Source: Paracoccaceae bacterium
GTDB lineage: Bacteria; Pseudomonadota; Alphaproteobacteria; Rhodobacterales; Rhodobacteraceae
Direction of reading: 5' to 3'
Length of the DNA stretch: 23,022 nucleotides
Assembly: GCA_007129775.1 (NCBI GenBank)
Contig: SKUV01000130.1
Span: 1-23,022, forward strand
Within the stretch, counting starts at the first letter, position 1. The number at the start of each line of letters is the position of its first letter. Positions 1-7,100 of the stretch are shown piece by piece. A model generated the notes under the pieces. That model had not been told where the DNA came from, made no database searches, and saw only the letters and a program-made list of their open reading frames with translations. The position numbers were made by a program, and so were the translations under genes.

Positions 1-204
1 GTGCTGCGCCGCTGGGCCGGGGTGCGGCCGCGCGCACGCTCCCGCGCGCCGCTTCTGGGGCTGTGGCCGGGGCGGCCGGGCTGGTTCGTGGCCAATGGCG
101 GGTTCAAGATCGGCTTCGGCATGGCGCCAAAGGTGGCCGAGGCGATGGCCGATCTGGTGCTGGAGGGGCGCGATACCCTGCCCGAGGGTTTCCGGCTGAC
201 CTGA
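1..204 (+). CDS. FAD-dependent oxidoreductase (DAO family), C-terminal fragment
   Basis: An open frame enters from the left edge and stops at TGA 202-204, giving the last 67 residues of a protein. The segment RRWAGVRP near the start, then a turn before WFVANGGFKIGFGMAPKV and an AEAMADLVL helix, is the usual C-terminal end of the D-amino-acid oxidase/glycine oxidase family, where the G-rich stretch closes over the FAD. Members oxidise amines or amino acids; the substrate cannot be told from this piece. The gene converges on tdh with only 15 bp between the stop codons. The first codon of the window is GTG, but it is an internal valine and not a start. Confidence 0.7.
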   Translation: MLRRWAGVRPRARSRAPLLGLWPGRPGWFVANGGFKIGFGMAPKVAEAMADLVLEGRDTLPEGFRLT

Positions 205-216
205 CGGCGCGCGCCG
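205..216. repeat. 12-bp perfect GC palindrome between convergent genes
   Basis: CGGCGCGCGCCG begins at the base after the oxidoreductase stop codon and ends 3 bp before the tdh stop codon. It is fully self-complementary. It may act as a weak bidirectional transcript end, but it has no T-tract on either side and could simply reflect GC-rich composition. Confidence 0.4.
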
Positions 217-219
217 CCC

Positions 220-1245
220 TCAACCCCAGTCCAGCACCACCTTGCCCGAGCGGCCCGAGCGCATCGTCTCGAACCCTTCGGCGAAATCGGCGGCGGCGAA
301 CCGATGGGTGATGACCCGGCGCACATCCAGCCCGTTTTCCAGCATGGCGATCATCTTGTACCATGTCTCGAAGATCTCGCGGCCATAGACGCCCTTGATC
401 GTGATCGCCTTGAAGACGATGCGCGACCAGTCCACCGGCGAGCGGCCCGGCGGGATGCCCAGAAGCGCGATGCGCCCGCCCATCACGAGGTTTTCCACCA
501 TCTGGTCGAGCGCCTGCTGGCTGCCCGACATCTCCAGCCCCACATCGAAGCCCTCGCGCATCTTCAGCCGCGCCTTGACCGCACCGAGGTCTTTATCAGC
601 CACGTTCACCGGCACCACATCGGCCACCTGGGTGGCAAGATCCAGCCGCGCCTGGTTGACATCGGTGATGACCACATGACGCGCCCCCACATGCCGGGCC
701 ACGGCGGCGGCCATGATCCCGATCGGGCCGGCGCCGGTGATCAGCACATCCTCACCCACCAGATCGAAGCTGAGCGCGGTATGCACGGCATTGCCCAGCG
801 GATCGAGAATCGCGCCGATCTCGTCGTCGATGGCATCGGGCAGCGGCACGGCGTTGAAGGCCGGCAGCGCGAGGTATTCGGCAAAGGCGCCGGGTTCGTT
901 GACGCCGATGCCGCGGGTTTCCGGATCGAGGTGGAACTTGCCGGCGCGCGACTGGCGCGAGGTCTTGCCGATCAGATGCCCCTCACCCGAAACCCGCTGA
1001 CCGGCCGAAAGGCCGGTGACGTTGCGGCCCATCTCCACGATCTCGCCGGCGAATTCATGGCCGGTGATCAGCGGCACGGGCACCGTGCGCTGCGCCCAGT
1101 CGTCCCAGTTCCAGATATGGATATCGGTGCCGCAGATGCCGGTCTTGTGGACGCGGATCAGCACATCCTCGGGGCCGATCTCGGGAACGGGGCGGTCGTG
1201 CATCCACAGGCCGGGCTCGGGACGGGATTTGACCAATGCCTTCAT
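220..1245 (-). CDS. tdh: L-threonine 3-dehydrogenase
   Basis: 341 residues, the same length as E. coli Tdh. It oxidises L-threonine with NAD+ to 2-amino-3-oxobutyrate, which Kbl then cleaves. It is a medium-chain alcohol dehydrogenase: KTGICGTDIHIW carries catalytic-zinc Cys38, TGHEFAGEI carries His63-Glu64, and GAGPIGIMAA is the Rossmann loop. Odd feature: the lobe that normally holds four structural-zinc cysteines reads GHLIGKTSRQSRAGKFHL, with none of the four. The ATG at 1243-1245 overlaps the stop of the upstream gene as ATGA and has a GGGAGGA ribosome site. The frame stays open further upstream, but that extension overlaps the previous gene and has no family similarity. Last gene of the kbl operon. 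Confidence 0.95.
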   Translation of the reverse strand: MKALVKSRPEPGLWMHDRPVPEIGPEDVLIRVHKTGICGTDIHIWNWDDWAQRTVPVPLITGHEFAGEIVEMGRNVTGLSAGQRVSGEGHLIGKTSRQSRAGKFHLDPETRGIGVNEPGAFAEYLALPAFNAVPLPDAIDDEIGAILDPLGNAVHTALSFDLVGEDVLITGAGPIGIMAAAVARHVGARHVVITDVNQARLDLATQVADVVPVNVADKDLGAVKARLKMREGFDVGLEMSGSQQALDQMVENLVMGGRIALLGIPPGRSPVDWSRIVFKAITIKGVYGREIFETWYKMIAMLENGLDVRRVITHRFAAADFAEGFETMRSGRSGKVVLDWG

Positions 1246-2201
1246 CTCGGGTCCTCCCAGAGGTCGGTGGAAAGGTATTTCAGCCCGCTGTCGCAGACGA
1301 TGATCGCGACAGTTCCGCCGCGCTCGGGCCCTTGCAGAAGCCGGGCCGCGCCGGCGAGGTTGGCGCCGGCGGAATAGCCGCCGAAGACGCCCTCGGTCCG
1401 GGCGAGGCGGCGGGCCATCGCGCGGGCCTCGCCGCCGGTCACGGCCAGATGACCGGCGAGCGGGACGCCCTTCAGGTGGCTCAGGTCGGCCATGGCATAG
1501 CCACCGCCCTGAATCGGATGATCGGGCGCGGTGACGGGCCGGCCGGCGAGGACGGCGGCGCCTTCGGGCTCCAGCGCATAGCAGCGCACCCCGCGCGGGG
1601 CGAGCGCGCGCGTGACCCCGGCCAATGTGCCGCCCGACCCTACGAAATCTGCAAAAGCCGTTATGCTGCCAGTGGATTGCGACCAAAGCTCATCAGCTGT
1701 CTGAACTTCATGCGCCAACAGATTGTCAGAATTATGAAACTGGTCCGCGCGAAAGGCGTCGCGCGCGGCGGTCACACTCTGCGTCTCGGCCTCCACCAAC
1801 GCCAGGTCGGCGCCGCTCACCCGCCCCTGCACGCCGCCCGGGGCCTGCGCGACCAGCACCACCTCGGCCCCCAGCGCCGCCATCATCCGGGCACGTTCGG
1901 GCGAATTGCCGGCCGACATGACCGCGACGAAGGGATGACCCAGCACCGCGCAGGTGATCGCAAGCCCCGTGCCCATGTTGCCCGAGGTGAGTTCCACCAC
2001 CGTCTGGCCGGGCCGCAACCGGCCGTCTGCGCGCGCGGTTTCGATGATGGTGCGGGCGGCGCGGTCCTTCTTGGAATACCCCGGCAGCAGATTGTCGAGC
2101 TTGGCAAGGATCCGCCCCTCCAGCCCCAGCGCCGCCGTCAGCCGGTCCAGCGCCACCAGAGGGGTGTTGCCGATCGCCTCGACCACCGATCCGAGGATCA
2201 T
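1242..2201 (-). CDS. Cysteine-synthase-family PLP enzyme within the threonine operon
   Basis: 319 residues, fold-type II PLP enzyme. PGYSKKDRAA (residues 40-49) matches the family PGxSxKDR block, with Lys45 as the expected PLP Schiff-base lysine. TSGNMGTG (72-79) is the substrate-carboxylate loop, VGSGGTLAGV the phosphate-binding glycine loop, and GYSAGANLAG the late active-site block. Known relatives make cysteine from O-acetylserine or do related beta-replacement or elimination reactions. The gene overlaps both kbl and tdh by 4 bp (ATGA), so it is probably translated together with them. Its substrate is unknown; a role on threonine, serine or a product of 2-amino-3-oxobutyrate is a guess from position. 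Ordinary housekeeping cysteine synthase is the alternative. Confidence 0.85.
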   Translation of the reverse strand: MILGSVVEAIGNTPLVALDRLTAALGLEGRILAKLDNLLPGYSKKDRAARTIIETARADGRLRPGQTVVELTSGNMGTGLAITCAVLGHPFVAVMSAGNSPERARMMAALGAEVVLVAQAPGGVQGRVSGADLALVEAETQSVTAARDAFRADQFHNSDNLLAHEVQTADELWSQSTGSITAFADFVGSGGTLAGVTRALAPRGVRCYALEPEGAAVLAGRPVTAPDHPIQGGGYAMADLSHLKGVPLAGHLAVTGGEARAMARRLARTEGVFGGYSAGANLAGAARLLQGPERGGTVAIIVCDSGLKYLSTDLWEDPR

Positions 2202-3382
2202 AGCGCACCCGACTTTTTTCCTGCCTTGACAAAGGCTTCCAGGGCGATGTCAAGGTCTTCGCGTGTGAGCGCCGCGTTCATCTGGGTGCGGATGCGCGCC
2301 TGTCCGCGCGGCACCACCGGAAAGAAGAAGCCGGACACATAGACGCCAAGCTCGAACAATTCCGCGGCCATCGCCTGGGCCTTCGGCGCGTCATAGAGCA
2401 TCACGGGGATGATCGGATGCTCGCCCGGCAGCAGATCGAACCCGGCCGCCTCCAGCCCCGCACGCCAATAGGCGGCATTGTCGAACAGTTGCGCACGCAG
2501 ATCGTCGGCGGCTTCGACCAGATCGAGCGCCGCCAGACCCGCCGCCACGATCGCCGGCGGCAGCGCGTTCGAAAAGAGATAGGGCCGCCCGCGCTGGCGC
2601 AAGAGGTCCACAACCGGCTGCGGTCCGGCCACATAGCCGCCCAGCGCGCCGCCAAGCGCCTTGCCCAGCGTGCCGGTCAGAATATCGGCGCGCAGCCCGA
2701 AATGGGCGGGCGTGCCGCGCCCCTGCGGGCCCATGAAGCCCGTGGCATGGCAGTCGTCTACCATCAGGAACGCGTCATAACGATCTGCCAAAGAACGAAT
2801 TTCCGGCAGACGCGCCAGATAGCCGTCCATGCTGAACACCCCGTCCGTGGCGATCATCACATGGCGCGCGCCGCCTTCGCGCGCGGCCTTCAGCTGCGCC
2901 TCGAGATCCGTCATGTCGGAATTGGCGTAGCGAAAGCGCCGCGCCTTGCTGAGGCGAATACCGTCGATGATGCTGGCGTGGTTCAGCGCGTCCGAGACCA
3001 CCGCATCCTCGGGCCCGAGGAGCGGCTCGAACAGCGCGCCGTTGGCGTCGAAACAGGCGGCGAACAGGATGCTGTCATCGGTGCCGAGGAACCGCGCCAG
3101 ACGCGCCTCCAGTTCGCGGTGCAGGTCTTGCGTGCCGCAGATGAACCGGACCGAGGCCATGCCGAAGCCATGTTCCTCCATCGCCCTGCTTGCCGCCGCG
3201 ATCAGCGTCGGGTGATCGGCGAGGCCAAGATAGTTGTTGGCGCACAGATTGATCACCTCGCGCCCGCCCACCTGCACCCGCGCGGATTGGGGCGAGGTGA
3301 TCAGCCGCTCGCGCTTGGTCAGCCCCTCGGCCTCGATCTCGTCGAGCGTGGCGCGGATATGGCTGAGAAAAGCGGCGGACAT
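2198..3382 (-). CDS. kbl: Glycine C-acetyltransferase (2-amino-3-ketobutyrate CoA ligase)
   Basis: 394 residues (E. coli Kbl has 398). This PLP enzyme cleaves 2-amino-3-oxobutyrate with CoA into glycine and acetyl-CoA. It belongs to the alpha-oxoamine synthase family: NLCANNYLGLADHP near residues 45-58, DALNHASIIDG (131-141), MVDDCHATGFMG (207-218), and TGTLGKALGGA with PLP Lys241. The start chosen is the ATG at 3380-3382, which has CGGAG nine bases upstream and begins MSAAFLSHI as in the family. An ATG 13 codons upstream (3419-3421) lies inside the likely promoter and is not favoured. First gene of the operon; its TGA overlaps the next ATG by 4 bp. Confidence 0.95.
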   Translation of the reverse strand: MSAAFLSHIRATLDEIEAEGLTKRERLITSPQSARVQVGGREVINLCANNYLGLADHPTLIAAASRAMEEHGFGMASVRFICGTQDLHRELEARLARFLGTDDSILFAACFDANGALFEPLLGPEDAVVSDALNHASIIDGIRLSKARRFRYANSDMTDLEAQLKAAREGGARHVMIATDGVFSMDGYLARLPEIRSLADRYDAFLMVDDCHATGFMGPQGRGTPAHFGLRADILTGTLGKALGGALGGYVAGPQPVVDLLRQRGRPYLFSNALPPAIVAAGLAALDLVEAADDLRAQLFDNAAYWRAGLEAAGFDLLPGEHPIIPVMLYDAPKAQAMAAELFELGVYVSGFFFPVVPRGQARIRTQMNAALTREDLDIALEAFVKAGKKSGAL

Positions 3383-3407
3383 GGCGGGCTCCGGTTGTCG
3401 ATTGCGG

Positions 3408-3438
3408 AGAATATCCATCAAAGTGGATGCGATGTCAA
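3408..3438 (-). promoter_or_regulatory. kbl promoter with embedded inverted repeat
   Basis: Reading the minus strand, a perfect TTGACA (3438-3433) is followed after 17 bp by GATATT (3415-3410), or after 19 bp by TATTCT (3413-3408). Transcription would start about 20 nt before the kbl ATG. Between the hexamers and overlapping the -10 lies an inverted repeat, ATCCA-N6-TGGAT (3413-3428). A repressor bound there would block RNA polymerase. The XRE-cupin gene next door is the natural candidate, but that link is inference. Confidence 0.55.
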
Positions 3439-3471
3439 TATACCGGATACGTTATGGCGGAAGCTCCTCCG

Positions 3472-4038
3472 CTATTGCGCCTCCACAATCAGCAGGACGC
3501 GCGCGGCGCCCGTGGCGGCGGTGATGGAATGGGGCTGATCGGCGCGGTAATGGGCGGTGTCGCCGGGCCCGAGGCTGCGGCAATCGTCGCCCGCGCGCAC
3601 CGTGACCTGCCCTTCCAGAACGGTCAGTTGCTCGCGCGTGCCGGCGTCGTGGGGCTCGCTTTCCAGCGCGCCGCCGGGCTCCAGCGTGATGTCGTAGACC
3701 TCCAGCCGGCCGGCCTGTTCGGGCGGCGACAGGATGGTGATCTGACAGCCCGTGCCATGCCCCGCGATGCGCGGCGCCTGCGCGGCGGTGACGATGGCGA
3801 TGGCCGGGCTTTCGGGGGCTTCAAGGAGACCCGCGAAATCCACCTGCAGCGCCCGCGTCAGGTTCCAAAGCGTCGCCACGGTGGGCGAGGATTCGCCGCG
3901 TTCGATCTGGCTGACCATGGATCGGCTGACCCCCGACAGCCGCGCCACGGCATCGAGCGACAGGCCCTGCCGCTGGCGCGCCTCGCGCAGGCGGGCGGGC
4001 AGACGGCTGAGGGCATCATCGGCGGCAGGCTCGGGCAT
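3472..4038 (-). CDS. XRE-family regulator with C-terminal cupin domain
   Basis: 188 residues. An N-terminal helix-turn-helix (about 13-67, LSLDAVARLSGVSRSMVSQI then ERGESSPT) is followed by a cupin sensor domain (about 115-183, with EPHDAGTREQLTVLEG and GDTAHYRADQPHSI). Proteins of this build regulate small catabolic or amino-acid operons, with the cupin thought to sense the ligand. The start is ATG 4036-4038 with GGAAAGG upstream; a longer in-frame extension exists but lacks family similarity. The gene is 89 bp upstream of kbl on the same strand, so it probably controls the threonine operon and perhaps itself. A TTGACA at 4074-4069 could be its own -35 box, but the matching -10 is poor. Confidence 0.85.
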   Translation of the reverse strand: MPEPAADDALSRLPARLREARQRQGLSLDAVARLSGVSRSMVSQIERGESSPTVATLWNLTRALQVDFAGLLEAPESPAIAIVTAAQAPRIAGHGTGCQITILSPPEQAGRLEVYDITLEPGGALESEPHDAGTREQLTVLEGQVTVRAGDDCRSLGPGDTAHYRADQPHSITAATGAARVLLIVEAQ

Positions 4039-4088
4039 GTCACAGCCTTTCCCGATCCGCCCCCCGCTTGTCAACGCATTGTCCCGGC

Positions 4089-4104
4089 GCCCGGGCACCC
4101 GGGC
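4089..4104. repeat. Short hairpin directly after the GntR stop
   Basis: GCCCGGG-CA-CCCGGGC is a perfect 7-bp inverted repeat abutting the stop codon of the GntR gene at 4105-4107. In RNA the central bases would open to form the loop. No T-run follows on the minus strand, so it is not a standard terminator. It may protect the 3' end of the transport operon transcript or slow read-through into the XRE gene. Confidence 0.4.
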
Positions 4105-4839
4105 TCAGCCGGAGCGGATGCTGTCGGCCCGGCGGTTGCGCATGATCTGGCTGGTCAGATTGTGCTGGAAATCGACGATATGGGCGCGCATGGCGGCCTC
4201 GGCCGCATCGGGGTCGTGGCTGCGGAAGGCATCGATCAGGGTGGCGTGCTGGTTGCAGACCCGGGCGTTATGATCGGGCGCGCGCATGGACACGAACCAG
4301 AACCGCACGGCGCGGTCGTGCAGATTGCCGAGAAACTCGGCCAGCACCGGATTGCCGGCAGCGGCGCTGATCAGGCGGTGAAACTCCCGGTCGAGATGGA
4401 TCAGCCGGTCGATGTCGCGCGCCTCCGATGCGGCGCGCATGGCGTCCAGATTGGCCTGCAGCGCGGCAAGGTCGGCCTTGGTCACCTTGTCGGCGGCCCA
4501 GCGCGCGGCCTGACATTCGTTGAGAATGCGCACCTCGATGATGTCGAAAATCTCGTTCAGGCTGATGGGTGCGACGACGATGCCCTTGCGCGGCATCACC
4601 TCCACCAACCCGTCGGTGACCAGCCGGTCCACCGCCTGAATGACCGGCGTGCGGCCCAGACCCACATGCTCGGCCAGATTGGCCACGGTGATCGCCTCGC
4701 CCGGGCGCAACTCGCAGGTGATGATCTTGGTCTTCAGCGCCTCATAGGCCTTGTCGCGCAGCGAGACATGGCCGATGGGCGCATCGTCGCTGCGGGGCTG
4801 GCGGCGGGTTCGGCCGGTTTCTGCCGTCTGGGCGGGCAT
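4105..4839 (-). CDS. GntR-family (FCD) transcriptional regulator
   Basis: 244 residues. A winged helix (about 27-90, with ITVANLAEHVGLGRTPVIQA as the recognition region) is followed by an all-helical FCD ligand domain (about 98-222). The expected FCD metal ligands can be placed: Asp150 and His154 in LDREFHRLI, His198 in NQHATLIDAF, and His220 in AMRAHIVDF. FCD regulators usually bind an organic acid and derepress its catabolic genes. The ATG at 4837-4839 has AGGAGA at good distance; upstream in-frame codons overlap the previous gene and were discarded. It is the last gene of the ABC transporter operon, 16 bp after the DUF2848 gene, so it may regulate that operon. Confidence 0.9.
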   Translation of the reverse strand: MPAQTAETGRTRRQPRSDDAPIGHVSLRDKAYEALKTKIITCELRPGEAITVANLAEHVGLGRTPVIQAVDRLVTDGLVEVMPRKGIVVAPISLNEIFDIIEVRILNECQAARWAADKVTKADLAALQANLDAMRAASEARDIDRLIHLDREFHRLISAAAGNPVLAEFLGNLHDRAVRFWFVSMRAPDHNARVCNQHATLIDAFRSHDPDAAEAAMRAHIVDFQHNLTSQIMRNRRADSIRSG

Positions 4840-4855
4840 CTGGGCGAATCTCCTG

Positions 4856-5548
4856 TCAGGGAATGTCTTCGACGATTGGAATAACCTCGATCTTGTAGGA
4901 TAGCGTGAGCCGCCGTGAAAGCACCGGGTCGCGCAATTCGCAGACAAAGCGGCTTGCGGGCCGCACCCCGCCGATAGCCGGCAATGTGCCGCAGAGCATC
5001 GCCGTCCCCGCGGGCAGGTCGGGCGTGCCGCAATAGCCCTCGATCAGCGCGCCGGGCGGCAGCAGGCCCGACAGCGGGCCCTCCTGATAGAGCACGCTTT
5101 CGCCGTCGATCTCGGCCCAGGCGCGCAGGATCAGGCTGTCCCAGTGATCCGCGACCTCTTCGAAGGGCCAGAACCCGGCGGCAACCGGCTTGTCGCACAT
5201 CTGTTTCGACACGGTGACGCCATAGCCCTCCACCCGCCGGTCGGTATGGTCCGAGGCCAGCCCGACGTAGAGCCCGCCGGGCTGCGCCAGCAGCACCGCC
5301 TCGGCCTCGCCCGAAGAGGCGTCGCCGGTATGCTGGATCACGTCCGCGGTGGTCAGCCGGCCGGCCGAGACCCGGTAAAAGGTGGGCGTGGTGCGCGGCC
5401 GGGCGACGCCAAGCGCCTCGAGCTCGCGGATATGCTCTTCCATCTTGTCGCGGTCGCGTCCGGCCCAGCCGGCGATGACCAGAGTGTCAATGGAGAACGC
5501 GGACTCTTTCGGGCCTGCGGAACTGTCGATGCGCGCGGTGATCTGCAT
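4856..5548 (-). CDS. DUF2848 family protein, probable FAH-like hydrolase
   Basis: 230 residues, recognised as DUF2848, a family without an assigned reaction. The layout resembles fumarylacetoacetate hydrolase/HpaG proteins: SGEAEAVLLAQPGGLYVG (79-96) sits where they have an EPELAVVIG-type strand, RRVEGYGVTVSKQM (104-117) where they have VAGYTVxNDVS, and LPAGTAMLCGTLPAIGG (178-194) where they have PGDVIxTGTPxGVG. In this cluster such an enzyme could hydrolyse, decarboxylate or isomerise a ring-opened acid; this is inference. Start ATG 5546-5548 opens a typical-length protein; a 36-residue upstream extension is Arg-rich and has no family match. It sits between the transporter genes and the GntR gene. 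Confidence 0.75.
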   Translation of the reverse strand: MQITARIDSSAGPKESAFSIDTLVIAGWAGRDRDKMEEHIRELEALGVARPRTTPTFYRVSAGRLTTADVIQHTGDASSGEAEAVLLAQPGGLYVGLASDHTDRRVEGYGVTVSKQMCDKPVAAGFWPFEEVADHWDSLILRAWAEIDGESVLYQEGPLSGLLPPGALIEGYCGTPDLPAGTAMLCGTLPAIGGVRPASRFVCELRDPVLSRRLTLSYKIEVIPIVEDIP

Positions 5549-5586
5549 TGTGCCTGTCTTTCCCCCTCTTCGTCGTCTGTCTTTGC

Positions 5587-5603
5587 CGCGGGTCCGGCCC
5601 GCG
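5587..5603. repeat. Intercistronic hairpin between the LivF-like gene and the DUF2848 gene
   Basis: CGCGGG-TCCGG-CCCGCG is a perfect 6-bp stem with a 5-nt loop in the 110-bp gap. No T-run follows on the minus strand. It probably shapes mRNA stability and does not end transcription. Confidence 0.4.
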
Positions 5604-5658
5604 CGGCTTGCCCTGTCCGGCGGCGGCGTCTGCGGTGAAGCGCAGGGCCGTGGCAAGG

Positions 5659-6348
5659 TCAGTGCCCCGGCGTGGCAGCGCCCGGAGCGGCATCTTCGGC
5701 CTCGATCGCGCCGCGTTCGATGCTCAGTGTCTCGTCGGCGATGGCATCGAGAAGATGCGGGCTCGATTCGGTGATCAGCAGCGCCAGCCCCTCGCGCTCG
5801 CGCCGCAACGCGGCGAGCGTCCGGGCGTAATCCAGCGCCAGCGCCGGAGCAAGGCCCTGAAACGGCTCGTCCAGCAGCACTGCCTTGCGCCCCACCATCA
5901 GCGCCCGGCCCAGCGCCACCATCTTGCCCTGCCCGCCCGAGGTCGCGCCGCCCGGGCGCTTGCGCATCTCGGCCAGTTGCGGCAGCAACCCATAGACATC
6001 GTCCAGCCGGCGCTTGCGTTCCGCAGCCGTCAGATTGAGCGCCAGCGCGGGCAGGAGCAGGTTTTCCTCGATGCTGAAGCCGGGGATCAGCCGCCGGTCC
6101 TCGGGCGCATAGCCCAGCCCCAGCCCCGCCCGGGCATGGCCGGGCCTCTCGTGCAGCGCATCCCCCTCCAGCAATATCTCGCCCGAAACCAGCGGCACCA
6201 GCCCCATGATCGCGCGCAGCGTCGTGGTCTTGCCGGCGCCGTTGCGCCCGATCAGAACCGTGCAGACCCCGGGCCGCAGGGTCAGCGAGACCTCGCGCAG
6301 CACCCGCACCCCGGCGATGGACACCGTCACCTTGCGCATCTCCAGCAT
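5659..6348 (-). CDS. ABC transporter ATP-binding protein, LivF type
   Basis: 229 residues from ATG 6346-6348. One of the two cytoplasmic ATPases of a branched-chain-amino-acid-type (HAAT) importer. Walker A is GRNGAGKTT (34-42), the Q-loop region reads APEDRRLIPG as in LivF proteins, the signature is TSGGQ (136-140), and Walker B is KAVLLDEPFQGLAP (155-168). The ATG shares one base with the TGA of the upstream LivG gene (TGATG), so translation is coupled. A GTG one codon upstream (6351) is an alternative start. In this family the substrate is set by the binding protein, so leucine is not implied. Confidence 0.9.
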   Translation of the reverse strand: MLEMRKVTVSIAGVRVLREVSLTLRPGVCTVLIGRNGAGKTTTLRAIMGLVPLVSGEILLEGDALHERPGHARAGLGLGYAPEDRRLIPGFSIEENLLLPALALNLTAAERKRRLDDVYGLLPQLAEMRKRPGGATSGGQGKMVALGRALMVGRKAVLLDEPFQGLAPALALDYARTLAALRREREGLALLITESSPHLLDAIADETLSIERGAIEAEDAAPGAATPGH

Positions 6349-7100
6349 CACACCGCCCCCAGCACGCTCTTGATCACCCGCTCGTCGGCGAAAACCGTAT
6401 CGGGCAGGCCATCGGCGATCACACTGCCGGTATCCCAGACCAGCACCCGGTCGGCATAACGGCGCACCACCTCCATGTCGTGTTCCACGAAAAGCGCGGT
6501 CGTCTCGCGCTCGCGCAGGGCGTTCATCAGCGTGTTCATGATGTCGAACCGTTCCAGCGCGCTCACCCCGCTGGTGGGCTCGTCCAGCAGCAAAAGCCGC
6601 GGCTTCAGCGCCAGCGCCAGCGTCACATCGGCCAGTTTGCGCAGCCCCTCCGGCAAGGTTCCGGTCAGCGTATCGGCCACCGATTGAAGGCCCACCAGCG
6701 CAATCAGCTCATCCGCCTCGGCGCGGTATTCGGGCCGGTCGAGGGGGGTGAAGCCCTGAAACACCCCCTCGCGCGCGGCGATGGACAGCATCAGGTTCTC
6801 GCGCACCGTCTGATCGGTGAACAGCTGCGGGATCTGGAACGAGCGCGCGATGCCCTGCCGCGCGATATTGCGCGGCGGCAGGGCGGTGATCTCGCGCCCC
6901 TCCAGATAGACCGCGCCGGCCTGCGGCTTCACATAGCCCGTGCAGATATTGAGAAACGTGGTCTTGCCAGACCCGTTCGCCCCGATGATCGCGGTGAAAT
7001 CTCCGCGGTTGATCGAGAGCGTGACATCGTCGGCGGCCTTGACCCCGGCGAAGTTCACGGTGATGCCGCGAACGCTGAGAAGGGCGCGTTCGTCGCTCAT
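6348..7100 (-). CDS. ABC transporter ATP-binding protein, LivG type
   Basis: 250 residues. Second ATPase of the importer. Walker A is GANGSGKTT (40-48), the Q-loop region SFQIPQLF (87-94), Walker B RLLLLDEPTSG (168-178), and the switch histidine is in FVEHDMEVV. The signature is LPEGL (149-153) in place of LSGGQ, a relaxed form often seen in LivG-like subunits, where the partner supplies a normal signature. It starts with ATG 7098-7100, overlapping the LivM stop by 4 bp (ATGA), and ends with a 1-bp overlap with the LivF gene. Confidence 0.9.
   Translation of the reverse strand: MSDERALLSVRGITVNFAGVKAADDVTLSINRGDFTAIIGANGSGKTTFLNICTGYVKPQAGAVYLEGREITALPPRNIARQGIARSFQIPQLFTDQTVRENLMLSIAAREGVFQGFTPLDRPEYRAEADELIALVGLQSVADTLTGTLPEGLRKLADVTLALALKPRLLLLDEPTSGVSALERFDIMNTLMNALRERETTALFVEHDMEVVRRYADRVLVWDTGSVIADGLPDTVFADERVIKSVLGAV

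Noticed and set aside
1246..1686. N-terminal extension of Tdh by 147 codons
   Set aside because: It overlaps the PLP enzyme gene and is Arg-rich; the true ATG has a good ribosome site and gives the family length.
3427..4884. Plus-strand frame of 485 codons opposite the XRE and GntR genes
   Set aside because: No family motif; both minus-strand genes have clear helix-turn-helix domains and ribosome sites.
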